Source: Brachybacterium sp. UMB0905 (GTDB lineage: Bacteria; Actinomycetota; Actinomycetes; Actinomycetales; Dermabacteraceae). Taken from it: 64,000 nucleotides of DNA. Under the pieces are notes generated by a model. It was not told the DNA's origin. It did not search any database and saw only the letters and a program-made list of their open reading frames with translations. Position 1 is the first letter of the stretch. The number at the start of each line of letters is the position of its first letter. The stretch spans positions 1 to 64,000 of the forward strand of contig NZ_PNHL01000004.1 in NCBI RefSeq assembly GCF_002871795.1, read 5' to 3'. Positions 1 through 7,492 of this stretch are shown here, one piece after another. Made by a program: the position numbers and the translations under genes.

Positions 1-96
1 GCCTTGAACTGGGGACTGAACTTACGCCTGGATCTTCCTGCCATGTCCTTGATCCTTCCTCATAGAAGACTGTCCAAGAACCTTGGTACACCCCAC

Positions 97-189
97 CGCC
101 GACCCGGTGCCCAGGTGGTGCGCCGCCGCGGCCGCCTGTACGTCATCAACAAGAAGGAGCCCCGCTTCAAGGGTCGCCAGAAGGGCTGA
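97..189 (+). pseudogene. rpmJ (ribosomal protein L36) 3' fragment
   Basis: The frame reads [20 protein letters not shown] and then a [13 protein letters not shown] end. This is the C-terminal three quarters of the alternative (zinc-free) L36 protein. The usual start (MKVRxSLRSLK) is missing and is replaced by unrelated sequence, so this is a truncated remnant rather than a working gene. No ribosome binding site or start codon sits at the right place. It lies beside two other gene fragments, which suggests a recombination scar. The similarity is seen directly; the loss of function is inferred. Confidence 0.75.
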
Positions 190-289
190 CGGTGAGGGTA
201 GGGCGCCAGCGGCTATCTCGGTCAGGCGCACCAGGCATCCAGCGGGCCTCTCACAGCTCCCGCTCCCGCGGGGATTCGACCTTCCGCTC

Positions 290-456
290 AGGCAGCTCGA
301 GATCGCGGGGTCGATCGCCTGGACCATCTCCGCCTGGCGCAGCAGGACGGCGCGGCCCACGTCCTCCTTGGACGCAAAGTGGAAGTACATCGCCCCTTTG
401 GTCACGCTGCTCTCGCGCAGGATATCGGCGACCGATGCCTTCTCGTAGCCGCGCTC
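290..456 (-). pseudogene. TetR-family regulator fragment (HTH region)
   Basis: One reverse frame contains GYEKASVADILRESSVTKG followed by AMYFHFASKEDVGRAV. This is the helix-turn-helix signature of TetR regulators, closest in style to gamma-butyrolactone-receptor-like members. Similarity stops abruptly on both sides and the flanking residues of the frame look random. No start codon gives a normal TetR N-terminus and the ligand-binding domain is absent. I read it as a decayed internal fragment of a regulator gene. Confidence 0.65.
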
Positions 457-483
457 GTCCGGTGCTTCGACGCGTCTCAAGGC

Positions 484-627
484 ATGACAGTTTCCGACGT
501 TGCGCGGACGGCGATCCTCGAACGTCTCGAGGATGTGCATGATGAGGGTGAGCTGCGGAAGGCGATTGCTGAGGACACCGGGGAACGGTTCAGCATCGAT
601 GACGTTCTCGCGGACCTCGAGCAATGA
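484..627 (+). pseudogene. Truncated ribbon-helix-helix-type antitoxin fragment
   Basis: The 47-residue frame starts MTVSDVARTAILERLED, continues with a helical acidic stretch (ELRKAIAEDTGERFS) and ends DDVLADLEQ. This matches the C-terminal half of short actinobacterial RHH/RelB-like antitoxins. The N-terminal DNA-binding strand that should precede it is missing, and the sequence directly upstream belongs to the TetR remnant on the other strand. No toxin frame follows. It could still be translated from this ATG, but I see no convincing ribosome binding site. A remnant of a lost toxin-antitoxin pair is the best reading. Confidence 0.5.
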
Positions 628-683
628 CCTCCACCTCGTGACCGCTCGAGTTGAGAGACCTCGGGAGCAGTACTCCGCACGCG

Positions 684-1319
684 TCAGCCCAGGTCGGGGC
701 CGCCCTCCAGCCATTCGAAGGCACGTTGCTTGTCCGGGGTCAGGTCGTAGTTCACGACACCATCCATGGCGGGATCGAAGGCATCGTCGGTGAGCATGAG
801 CTCTGAGGATGGGGCGGGCTCGCGCTCTTCGTCGTCGGGAGCGCACTCGCCAGCGACCATAAGAGCGGTGAAGAGGCGGCTGACGCCGAGAATCTCGCGA
901 AGCCGACGCGCGATCTCCCCGGTCCGCACGCGAACAGCCTGCTGCACGAGACCCCAGTCGGTCTCCGGATATTCCATAGCGTAAATACCCTCACGCTCGC
1001 AGTACCGAGCGAGCTCGATCACGGTGATCTTGGGGCGAAACTCTCCCACGGGCTCAACACTCACCTCCAGGTCGCCATCGACCCCTGCAGCCACCTCACC
1101 GAAGACATCGCTGAGATGGGAGAGCGCGATGATCGTGATGAGGTGCCGGGGGTAATCGGCGTCATCCTCGCCCACTGTGGGCGGAACGTCTCCGGCGCGC
1201 GCCAGCACGGCCCACGCCCACTGGACCCAGTGGCGGTTGTCGTAACCGAAGCGGTTCGGGCAGGTCAGCTCAAGGACCTCTGATGAGATGGAGTATTCAG
1301 CGGTCTCGGCCAGCGGCAT
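684..1319 (-). CDS. Hypothetical protein, 211 aa
   Basis: An open frame of 211 codons with codon use like the rest of the window and an acidic, soluble-looking product (TVGEDDADYP, PAPSSELMLTDDAFDP). I see no signal peptide, membrane helix or recognised motif. A segment near the middle (KITVIELARYCEREG) is strongly helical. The gene lies between the antitoxin fragment and the toxin-antitoxin pair, in a patch of accessory DNA. I do not recognise the family and assign no function. Confidence 0.55.
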   Translation of the reverse strand: MPLAETAEYSISSEVLELTCPNRFGYDNRHWVQWAWAVLARAGDVPPTVGEDDADYPRHLITIIALSHLSDVFGEVAAGVDGDLEVSVEPVGEFRPKITVIELARYCEREGIYAMEYPETDWGLVQQAVRVRTGEIARRLREILGVSRLFTALMVAGECAPDDEEREPAPSSELMLTDDAFDPAMDGVVNYDLTPDKQRAFEWLEGGPDLG

Positions 1320-1495
1320 CGGGGCTCCCCTCGTCGTGCGATCTGGTCACGATGAGCGTTGCACAGGCCCCCGACATTCGTCCGCGGTGCGAGCTCAGGA
1401 ACCGGCATGCCGCCTTGAGACTCTCGCTGCAGTAGGAGCGTGGTCAGTCAGACAATGAGGGAACTGTGGATCTCACCGAAGATCCACAGCGCTGG

Positions 1496-1888
1496 CTAGT
1501 GGCTGCCGAGGTCCAGGCGGAGGATACGAACCACGGGGCTCGGCTCCTTGCCCTCGGTCACCTGGATGCGCGGGTGGAACTGGTAGTCGATGCGGGCCAT
1601 GGAACTGGCCTCGTAGTGGTAGATGTGCGACCAGCCGTTCTTCGCGTACTTGTCCATTCCCCGCAGCTTGCTGCACTGGCCGATAGGAGGCGGGCTCCCG
1701 GGCTGCATCGCCAGGTGGTCCCACGCACGCTGTGCGTTCGCGAGACCTACCCGATCGACGAACACTTCCCAGCGCGCCAGGTACTTGTGGTGGATCAGAA
1801 CCCGGTACTTCGGCTTCTCGCTCGGTTTCCCACCCGGTCTGCGGGCGGGAGCGTAGGGCGAGTAGGCACTGTTGGTTCCCGGACTCAC
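1496..1888 (-). CDS. Putative toxin of a type II toxin-antitoxin pair
   Basis: A 130-residue basic protein starting at a GTG, eight bases after AGAGGA and four bases past the stop of the upstream antitoxin-like gene, so the two are translationally linked. Visible features are PKYRVLIHHKYLARWEVFVD near residue 30, a central WDHLAMQPGSPPP segment, and a C-terminal ARIDYQFHPRIQV plus VVRILRLDLGSH beta pattern. Size, charge, the second position in a two-gene unit and the terminal beta-strands resemble RelE/ParE-like toxins. The family assignment is an inference from shape and context, not from a catalytic motif. Confidence 0.6.
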   Translation of the reverse strand: MSPGTNSAYSPYAPARRPGGKPSEKPKYRVLIHHKYLARWEVFVDRVGLANAQRAWDHLAMQPGSPPPIGQCSKLRGMDKYAKNGWSHIYHYEASSMARIDYQFHPRIQVTEGKEPSPVVRILRLDLGSH

Positions 1889-1892
1889 GTGC

Positions 1893-2366
1893 TCAGTCCT
1901 CTGATTCCTCGGGCCGCAGCACTTCGTGGAAGCCCTCGATGCCTCCATCGAGGGCAGCGACGGCGTCCGCGTCTGCCATGAAGGCGGCCGTAGCCCGCCA
2001 CTCATCAAGCAGGCTGTCGACGACGTCAACCCCGGAGAATGCCCGCATGAGCGCATCGCTCACCTCATCGCGGAACTCGGCCAGTTGTTCCTCATCCAGC
2101 GAGGAGGCAAATGCCCAGGCTCCGAAGTCAGTCGCCCGCCTCTCAGCACGTGGACGCCGAAGAGCACTCTCCAGCATGACAAATCCGAGAGCGTGGTCAC
2201 GGATGTGGGAGAGTCGCTCCAGCTCAGCTCGCGGTAGGAAGGCGAGCGCGTCCCCGCTGGGGGTTCTCAGCAGCGTGGTGCCCCGCTGGGCGGCCTCCAC
2301 GATCTCCTTACGCCGAGAGCCAGCCAGGTCAGAGCTCTGGTAGATGTGATGGGTCGCGACGCTCAT
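1893..2366 (-). CDS. Phd/YefM-like antitoxin of a type II pair
   Basis: A 157-residue acidic protein from ATG at 2366. The N-terminal part (IYQSSDLAGSRRKEIVEAAQ, then TTLLRTPSGDALAFLPRAELERL) follows the Phd/YefM fold pattern of an alpha/beta DNA-binding domain with a short hairpin. The C-terminal half is helical and very acidic and ends EVLRPEESED, as expected for a region that wraps a toxin. It is longer than a classic Phd (about 75-90 aa). It is the first gene of the pair, and antitoxins of this kind usually repress their own promoter, which would lie in 2367-2440. Confidence 0.6.
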   Translation of the reverse strand: MSVATHHIYQSSDLAGSRRKEIVEAAQRGTTLLRTPSGDALAFLPRAELERLSHIRDHALGFVMLESALRRPRAERRATDFGAWAFASSLDEEQLAEFRDEVSDALMRAFSGVDVVDSLLDEWRATAAFMADADAVAALDGGIEGFHEVLRPEESED

Positions 2367-2445
2367 GCACCTACCATAGCCCTTACCCCAAAATCGTAGG
2401 CAAGATCTTGGTAACGACGGGCCAGCCGACCGCACCCCGCACAAC

Positions 2446-2481
2446 AACACCCCTGACCTATCACTGCAGGTCAGGGGTGTT
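2446..2481 (-). terminator. Rho-independent terminator after tRNA-Ala
   Basis: A perfect 14-bp inverted repeat (AACACCCCTGACCT and its complement) with an 8-base loop, directly beyond the 3' end of tRNA-Ala. On the minus strand the stem is followed by a T-rich stretch (TTGTTGT). It would end the gyrA-side tRNA transcript before the toxin-antitoxin pair. Confidence 0.7.
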
Positions 2482-2483
2482 TC

Positions 2484-2559
2484 TGGTGGAGCCTAGGGGA
2501 CTCGAACCCCTAACCCTCTGCTTGCAAAGCAGATGCGCTACCAATTGCGCCAAGGCCCC
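2484..2559 (-). tRNA. tRNA-Ala(UGC)
   Basis: A complete cloverleaf on the minus strand. The acceptor GGGGCCU pairs with AGGCUCC and includes the G3:U70 pair that is the alanine identity element. The anticodon stem UCUGC/GCAGA holds loop UUUGCAA, giving anticodon UGC. The T-loop reads GGUUCGAGU. The CCA end is encoded (A73 then CCA). A tRNA-Ile and tRNA-Ala downstream of gyrA is a common actinobacterial arrangement. Confidence 0.95.
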
Positions 2560-2596
2560 GTCGCGCCAGTGGCGCTGGGTGGTGGTGCTGTGCGGA

Positions 2597-2770
2597 TCAG
2601 GAGCGGGAAACCGGCACCTTATGTGCTTCGGCGTCCTGCTTGTCGAAGGCGTTCTCGGCCTCGGTCCACAGGTCGTTGCGGATGCGGTCGGCCTCGACCT
2701 TGCGCCAGGTGAGGATCCCGGCGAGGGACGTACCGATCAGGAGCACCGCGGCCGTGATGAACTTCTTCAT
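2597..2770 (-). CDS. DLW-39 family small protein, 57 aa
   Basis: A short gene from ATG at 2770 with GGAGGAACTC just upstream. The product begins MKKFITAAVLLIGTSLAGIL, a single membrane helix, then WRKVEADRIRNDLWTEAEN. The NDLW motif after one N-terminal helix is the hallmark of the actinobacterial DLW-39 family, which is typically encoded near gyrA and tRNA-Ile/Ala. Its function is not known. It sits between the two tRNAs on the same strand, so it may be co-transcribed with them. Confidence 0.85.
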   Translation of the reverse strand: MKKFITAAVLLIGTSLAGILTWRKVEADRIRNDLWTEAENAFDKQDAEAHKVPVSRS

Positions 2771-2791
2771 GAGTTCCTCCGATCCTCGGGG

Positions 2792-2865
2792 TGGGCCTAG
2801 CTGGACTTGAACCAGCGACCTCTGTCTTATCAGGACAGCGCTCTAACCGACTGAGCTATAGGCCC
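2792..2865 (-). tRNA. tRNA-Ile(GAU)
   Basis: A complete cloverleaf on the minus strand. Acceptor GGGCCUA pairs with UAGGCCC; the D-arm reads AGCUCAGUCGGUUAGAGC; the anticodon stem CUGUC/GACAG holds loop CUGAUAA, giving anticodon GAU; the T-arm reads GCUGGUUCAAGUCCAGC. CCA is not encoded (A73 is followed by CCC). Confidence 0.95.
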
Positions 2866-3163
2866 GTGGGCCATCGACCACCATCATGCCTGGTGTCGAC
2901 CACCGACGCACTACTTTACGGCCCGATCCGCGCTGCGTCCAACCGGAAACGGTGCTTGTACGCGAGGTCACAGGCACGCAGCCGACCCGTCGGCCCCACC
3001 GTGCTAGCCGCCGATCCGTGCCCATCTGACACAAACATAGTGCGATCCGTTCCCATCCGATCCGGGCATCGGCTCCGAACCCATCATGAGCCGCCCTCCC
3101 CGGGGCGCCCGGTGCCAGGCTTCCCGCCAGCACTGCCGAACACGATGAAGGAGACCGACATGA
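2866..3163. other. Intergenic stretch with no gene
   Basis: About 300 bases between tRNA-Ile and the broken oxidoreductase gene. It should contain the tRNA promoter reading left. I see no convincing open frame or strong hairpin. At 3144-3162 there is GAAGGAGACCGAC followed by ATG, a good ribosome binding site and start. The reading frame it opens is not that of the oxidoreductase fragment and looks random, so it is probably the 5' remnant of a deleted gene. Confidence 0.5.
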
Positions 3164-3757
3164 CCGCGCGCACCACGCTTCACCGCCTCCACCCCGCTGG
3201 AGGCCCTCACCGACTCCCGCGACTCCCTGCTGGCCGTCGGCATGAACGGCGCCCCGCTGTCCGCTGACCACGGCTACCCGGTGCGGATGGTGGTGCCCGG
3301 GCTGTACGGCTACGTCTCCGCCACCAAATGGCTGACGGAGCTGAAGGTCACGCGGTTCGGGGACGACGTCGCCTACTGGTCCACCCGCGGCTGGTCCGAG
3401 CGCGGGCCCAGCAAGCTCGCCTCCCGCATCGACGTGCCCCGAGGCCGCGCAACCGTGGATCGTGATGACCAGGGGGCCGTCATGCTGGGCGGCACCGCGT
3501 GGGCGCAGCAGCGCGGCATCGCTGCCGTGGAGGTGCGGATCGACGACGGTGACTGGCGGCCCGCCGAGCTCGGTGCCGAGGTCAACGATGACACCTGGAC
3601 CCAGTGGTCGCTGCGTTGGGAGGACGCGACCCCCGGGAGCCACACCGCCACCGTGCGCGCTCTGGCCGGGGACGGTGAGCTCCAGACCGCGGAGCAGGCC
3701 AGCCCCGCCCCGGACGGCGCAAGCGGCTGGCACCAGGTGCAGTTCACTGTGCGCTGA
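3164..3757 (+). pseudogene. C-terminal remnant of a sulfite-oxidase-like molybdopterin oxidoreductase
   Basis: The frame reads SRDSLLAVGMNGAPLSADHG, VVPGLYGYVSATKWLTELKV, YWSTRGWSERGP and SRIDVPRG. These are the end of the molybdopterin domain and the Mo-co dimerisation domain of sulfite-oxidase-type enzymes (immunoglobulin-like end with AAVEVRIDDGDW and PGSHTATVRALAGDG). The whole front half is missing, including the molybdopterin-binding cysteine and any membrane part, and a stop codon (3161-3163) closes the frame upstream. It is a dead 3' piece left by a deletion. Confidence 0.75.
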
Positions 3758-3777
3758 GCGCCCCCGCGCACCACGCG

Positions 3778-3836
3778 GAAACGGCTGCGTTTCGGTGGGA
3801 ATACTCCAGGAGTTTCCACCGAAACGCAGCCGTTTC
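3778..3836. terminator. Large palindromic hairpin, probable bidirectional terminator
   Basis: A perfect 21-bp inverted repeat (3778-3798 with 3816-3836) encloses a 17-base loop that holds a further small palindrome, ACTCCAGGAGT. Each arm is itself a palindrome (GAAACGGCTGCGTTTC), so it can form either one long stem or two smaller ones. It lies between the 3' ends of the oxidoreductase remnant and the minus-strand DUF3566 gene and so would serve both strands. Confidence 0.6.
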
Positions 3837-3875
3837 GCGGAAGAGATGCGGGGCGCCGGGCCGGCCCCCTCCGCC

Positions 3876-4544
3876 TCAGTCGTCGGTGAAGGTCATCTTC
3901 AGCCCGCCCAACAGCGCCGCCACCAGGTTGTACAGGAACGCCAGGAGCGTGCCGAGCGCGGTGATGACCACGACGTTCACGACCGCGACGATGGTGGCGT
4001 AGCTCGTCATCTTGGAGAAGCTGAAGAACTCCATGAACGGCAGCGGCTTGCCGTTGTTGAGGTCGCGACCGATCTGCTCGATCTGGCTCCACAGGCCGAT
4101 GGCCTCCACCAGGTTCCACAGCACGATCGCCGCGACCACGGTGGCGATGCCGATCCCGATCGCCACCAGGAACGACAGCTTCATCACGGAGAACGGGTCC
4201 AGCCGCGCGAGCGTCAGCCGCACCCGCCGCGGCCCGCGCCGCTCCGCAGGCACCGCGGCCGTACCGCTCGAGGACCGCACCGGAGAGCGGCTCGCGCCCT
4301 TGGACGCCGAGCCCTTCCCGCTGCCCATGCGCGAGGATCCCTCACGCCCGGCATCGCCCGACGCAGACCCCTTCGAGCCCGTCGCCGCGGTGCGGGAGGA
4401 CCCCTTCGAGCCCGTCGCCGACCCGTCGGCCCCGGAGGTCCCGCCGCGCGCACCGGAGGACTTCTCCTCGTAGGCGGGCAGCTTGGAGGTCTCGTCAGGG
4501 GATCCCGTGGACCGCTTCGCGGTCGTGGAGTCGCTGGTGCTCAC
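3876..4544 (-). CDS. DUF3566 membrane protein downstream of gyrA
   Basis: 222 residues. Residues 1-105 are a low-complexity Ser/Gly/Thr/Lys-rich cytoplasmic region. The C-terminal half begins RRVRLTLARLDPFSVMKLSF, the typical DUF3566 entry, followed by two membrane helices (around residues 120-142 and 185-210) and ends LLGGLKMTFTDD. DUF3566 genes directly follow gyrA in most actinobacteria; their role is not established, though a link to cell envelope or division is often suggested. It starts three bases after the gyrA stop and so is co-transcribed with it. Confidence 0.85.
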   Translation of the reverse strand: MSTSDSTTAKRSTGSPDETSKLPAYEEKSSGARGGTSGADGSATGSKGSSRTAATGSKGSASGDAGREGSSRMGSGKGSASKGASRSPVRSSSGTAAVPAERRGPRRVRLTLARLDPFSVMKLSFLVAIGIGIATVVAAIVLWNLVEAIGLWSQIEQIGRDLNNGKPLPFMEFFSFSKMTSYATIVAVVNVVVITALGTLLAFLYNLVAALLGGLKMTFTDD

Positions 4545-4547
4545 GGA

Positions 4548-7406
4548 TCACTCCTCGTCGGGGGCGGGCGTCTCGGAGGCTTCGGCTGAAGCCTGCCCTG
4601 AGCCTAGTGCGTCTGAGTCCGCAGACCCGTCTGCATCACCGGGTGCGTCCGGGATCTCCACAGCATCCCCGCTCTGCGCACCGTCAGCATCCTCAGCGCC
4701 GGCAGAATCCTCAGCGCCTTCGGTGTCCTCGATGACCGGTGCTTCGGTCTCCTCCTCATCCACCTCGGTCTCCTGACCGGTGGCGACCAGCAGGATCCGG
4801 TCGCCCTTGTCGGGACGGGCGAAGGTGACGCCCATGGTAGTGCGGCCCTTCGGCGGGATCTGCGCGACCTCGGAGCGGACCACGCGGCCCTTCTCCATCA
4901 CCACCAGCAGCTCATCGGACTCCTCCACCACGGCGGCGCCCACCAGGTGCCCGCGGTCATCGGGCAGCTTCGCCACCCGGATGCCCAGGCCCCCACGGCC
5001 CTGCAGACGGTACTCGTCGATCGTGGTGCGCTTGGCGAACCCGCCGTCGGTCACGGTCACCACGAAGGTGTTCGGCCGCACCACGTCCATGGCCAGCAGC
5101 TCATCGTCGTGGCGGAACTTCATGCCGGTCACGCCGCTGGTGGCACGACCCGTCGGGCGCAGCGTCACATCATCGGCGGGGAACCGCACGGACTGGCCAT
5201 TGCGGGAGACCAGCAGCAGATGGTCGTCCTCGTTCACGGCCCGGGCGGCGATCACCCGGTCCATCTCGGTGCCCTCCGCGGTGTGGATCTCGCGCAAGTT
5301 GATCGCGATGATGCCGCCGGTGCGGTTGGAGTCGAAGGCCGGCATCGGCGTCTTCTTCACCAGACCCGAGCGGGTGGCGAGCACCAGGTACTGGGCGTCC
5401 TCGTAGCTTTCGAGCACCAGCACCGAGGCGATCCGCTCCTCAGGCTGGAAAGCCATCAGGTTCGCCACATGCTGGCCCTTCGCGTCCCGTGGCGCCTCCG
5501 GCAGCTCGTAGCCCTTGGTCCGGTACACGCGGCCCTGGTTGGTGAAGAACAGCAGCCACCGGTGGGTGGAGGTGGTGAAGAAGTGCTCCACCACGTCGTC
5601 CTCGCGCAGCGCCGCGCCGCGCACCCCCTTGCCGCCGCGCTTCTGAGCACGGTACTGGTCCTCGCGGGTGCGCTTGACGTAGCCGCCGCGGGTGATGGTG
5701 ACGACCATGTCCTCTTCGGGGATCAGGTCCTCCATCGACATGTCCCCGGCGTCCGGCACGATCTTGGTCCGACGGTCATCGCCGTAGCGCTCGACGATCT
5801 CATCGAGCTCCTCGGAGACGATCTGCCGCTGCTTGGCGGGATCGGCGAGGATCGCGGTGTACTCCTCGATGAGGGCCTGCAGACGGTCGTGCTCCTCCAC
5901 GATCTTCTGCCGCTCCAGGGCGGCCAGGCGCCGCAGCTGCATCGCGAGGATCGCATTGGCCTGGATCTCGTCGATCTCCAGCAGGTCCATCAGCCCCACG
6001 CGGGCCTCGTCCACGTCTGGGGAGCGGCGGATCAGCGCGATGACCTCATCGAGCGCATCCAGCGCCTTGAGGTAGCCGCGGAAGATGTGGATCTGCTCCT
6101 CGGCCTTCTTCAGGCGGAAGCGGGTGCGGCGCACGATCACGTCGATCTGGTGCTTCGTCCACTCCCGCACGAAGGAGTCGATCGACAGGGTGCGCGGCAC
6201 CCCACCGGCGAGCGCCAGCATGTTCGCGGAGAAGTTCTCCTGCAGCTGGGTGTGCTTGTAGAGGTTGTTCAGCACCACCTTCGCTACGGCGTCCCGCTTG
6301 AGGGTCAGCACGAGGCGCTGGCCGGTGCGGCCGGAGGTCTCATCGGTGATGTCGGCGATGCCCTGGAGCTTTCCGAGCTTGACCATCTCCGCGATCTTGC
6401 GGGCCAGGGTGTCGGGGTTGACCTGGTAGGGCAGCTCGGTGACCACCAGGCACATGCGCCCGTTGATCTCCTCGGTGGAGACCACGGCGCGCTGCGTGAT
6501 CGAGCCGCGACCGGTGCGGTAGGCATCCTCGATCCCCTGAGTGCCAACGATCGTGGCGCCGCCCGGGAAGTCCGGGCCCTTGATGTGCTCCAGGCACGCC
6601 TCGAGCAGCTCGGGCTTGGTGGCCTCGTGGTTCTTCAGCAGCCACTGCACGGCGGAGGCGACCTCGCGCAGGTTGTGCGGCGGAATGTTCGTGGCCATTC
6701 CGACGGCGATGCCGGCCGAGCCGTTGACCAGCAGGTTCGGGAAGCGGGCGGGCAGCACGGCCGGTTCATCGACCGTGTTGTCGTAGTTGCCCTGCATGTC
6801 CACGGTGTCCTGCTCGATGTCGCGCACGAGCTCGAGGGCCAGCGGCGCCATCTTGCACTCGGTGTACCGGGGGGCGGCCGCGCCGTCATCGCCGGCGGAG
6901 CCGAAGTTCCCCTGCCCGAGGATCAGCGGGTAGCGCATGTTCCACGGCTGGACCAGACGCACCATGGCGTCGTAGATCGCGGAGTCGCCGTGGGGGTGGT
7001 AGTTGCCCATCACCTCGCCGACGACCTTCGCGCACTTGGAGAAGGAGCGGTCGGGCCGGTAGCCGCCGTCGTACATCGCGTACACGATGCGGCGGTGCAC
7101 GGGCTTGAGGCCGTCGCGCACATCCGGCAGGGCGCGCGAGACGATCACGCTCATCGCGTAGTCGAGGTAGGAGCGCTGCATCTCCTGGTTGAGGTCCACC
7201 TGCATGATGCGGTCGATCTCGCCCTCATCGAGGGGGTCCACGAGGGTGACGGTGCGGGAGGCGACCTCATCGGCACTGACCTCGGTGGTGCCCTCGGGGG
7301 TGTCCTGGCCGCCGAGGCCCGCGGTCTCGGCGCGGCTGCTCTCCTCGGGGGCGGGGGTGCCGTCCTGCGCGGTCGGGTCGGTGGGCTCGTTCGGGGTGTC
7401 GCTCAT
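4548..7406 (-). CDS. gyrA: DNA gyrase subunit A
   Basis: 952 residues, longer than the usual 830-880 because of acidic low-complexity extensions at both ends (about 55 N-terminal residues before [17 protein letters not shown] and about 70 at the C-terminus). The catalytic tyrosine is in [14 protein letters not shown] (Y181). The GyrA box is QKRGGKG, in the C-terminal DNA-wrapping beta-pinwheel domain that begins near residue 560. It cleaves and re-joins DNA in the A2B2 gyrase that introduces negative supercoils. gyrB lies upstream on the same strand with an 86-base gap. Confidence 0.98.
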   Translation of the reverse strand: MSDTPNEPTDPTAQDGTPAPEESSRAETAGLGGQDTPEGTTEVSADEVASRTVTLVDPLDEGEIDRIMQVDLNQEMQRSYLDYAMSVIVSRALPDVRDGLKPVHRRIVYAMYDGGYRPDRSFSKCAKVVGEVMGNYHPHGDSAIYDAMVRLVQPWNMRYPLILGQGNFGSAGDDGAAAPRYTECKMAPLALELVRDIEQDTVDMQGNYDNTVDEPAVLPARFPNLLVNGSAGIAVGMATNIPPHNLREVASAVQWLLKNHEATKPELLEACLEHIKGPDFPGGATIVGTQGIEDAYRTGRGSITQRAVVSTEEINGRMCLVVTELPYQVNPDTLARKIAEMVKLGKLQGIADITDETSGRTGQRLVLTLKRDAVAKVVLNNLYKHTQLQENFSANMLALAGGVPRTLSIDSFVREWTKHQIDVIVRRTRFRLKKAEEQIHIFRGYLKALDALDEVIALIRRSPDVDEARVGLMDLLEIDEIQANAILAMQLRRLAALERQKIVEEHDRLQALIEEYTAILADPAKQRQIVSEELDEIVERYGDDRRTKIVPDAGDMSMEDLIPEEDMVVTITRGGYVKRTREDQYRAQKRGGKGVRGAALREDDVVEHFFTTSTHRWLLFFTNQGRVYRTKGYELPEAPRDAKGQHVANLMAFQPEERIASVLVLESYEDAQYLVLATRSGLVKKTPMPAFDSNRTGGIIAINLREIHTAEGTEMDRVIAARAVNEDDHLLLVSRNGQSVRFPADDVTLRPTGRATSGVTGMKFRHDDELLAMDVVRPNTFVVTVTDGGFAKRTTIDEYRLQGRGGLGIRVAKLPDDRGHLVGAAVVEESDELLVVMEKGRVVRSEVAQIPPKGRTTMGVTFARPDKGDRILLVATGQETEVDEEETEAPVIEDTEGAEDSAGAEDADGAQSGDAVEIPDAPGDADGSADSDALGSGQASAEASETPAPDEE

Positions 7407-7492
7407 GGGAGCTGGGGCCTTTCGGGTGAAGCCGGTGGGTCAGGGGGTCCCGGGGGCGCGCCAGGGTGGGCGCCGCGACCGGGGCCGACGGG

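Noticed and set aside
379..483. N-terminal extension of the antitoxin fragment
   Set aside because: These codons are the antisense of the TetR remnant and do not resemble an RHH domain.
2440..2600. Integrated element at tRNA-Ala with attachment repeats
   Set aside because: I saw no second copy of the tRNA 3' end and no integrase gene in the window, although the neighbouring toxin-antitoxin pair and fragments are accessory in look.
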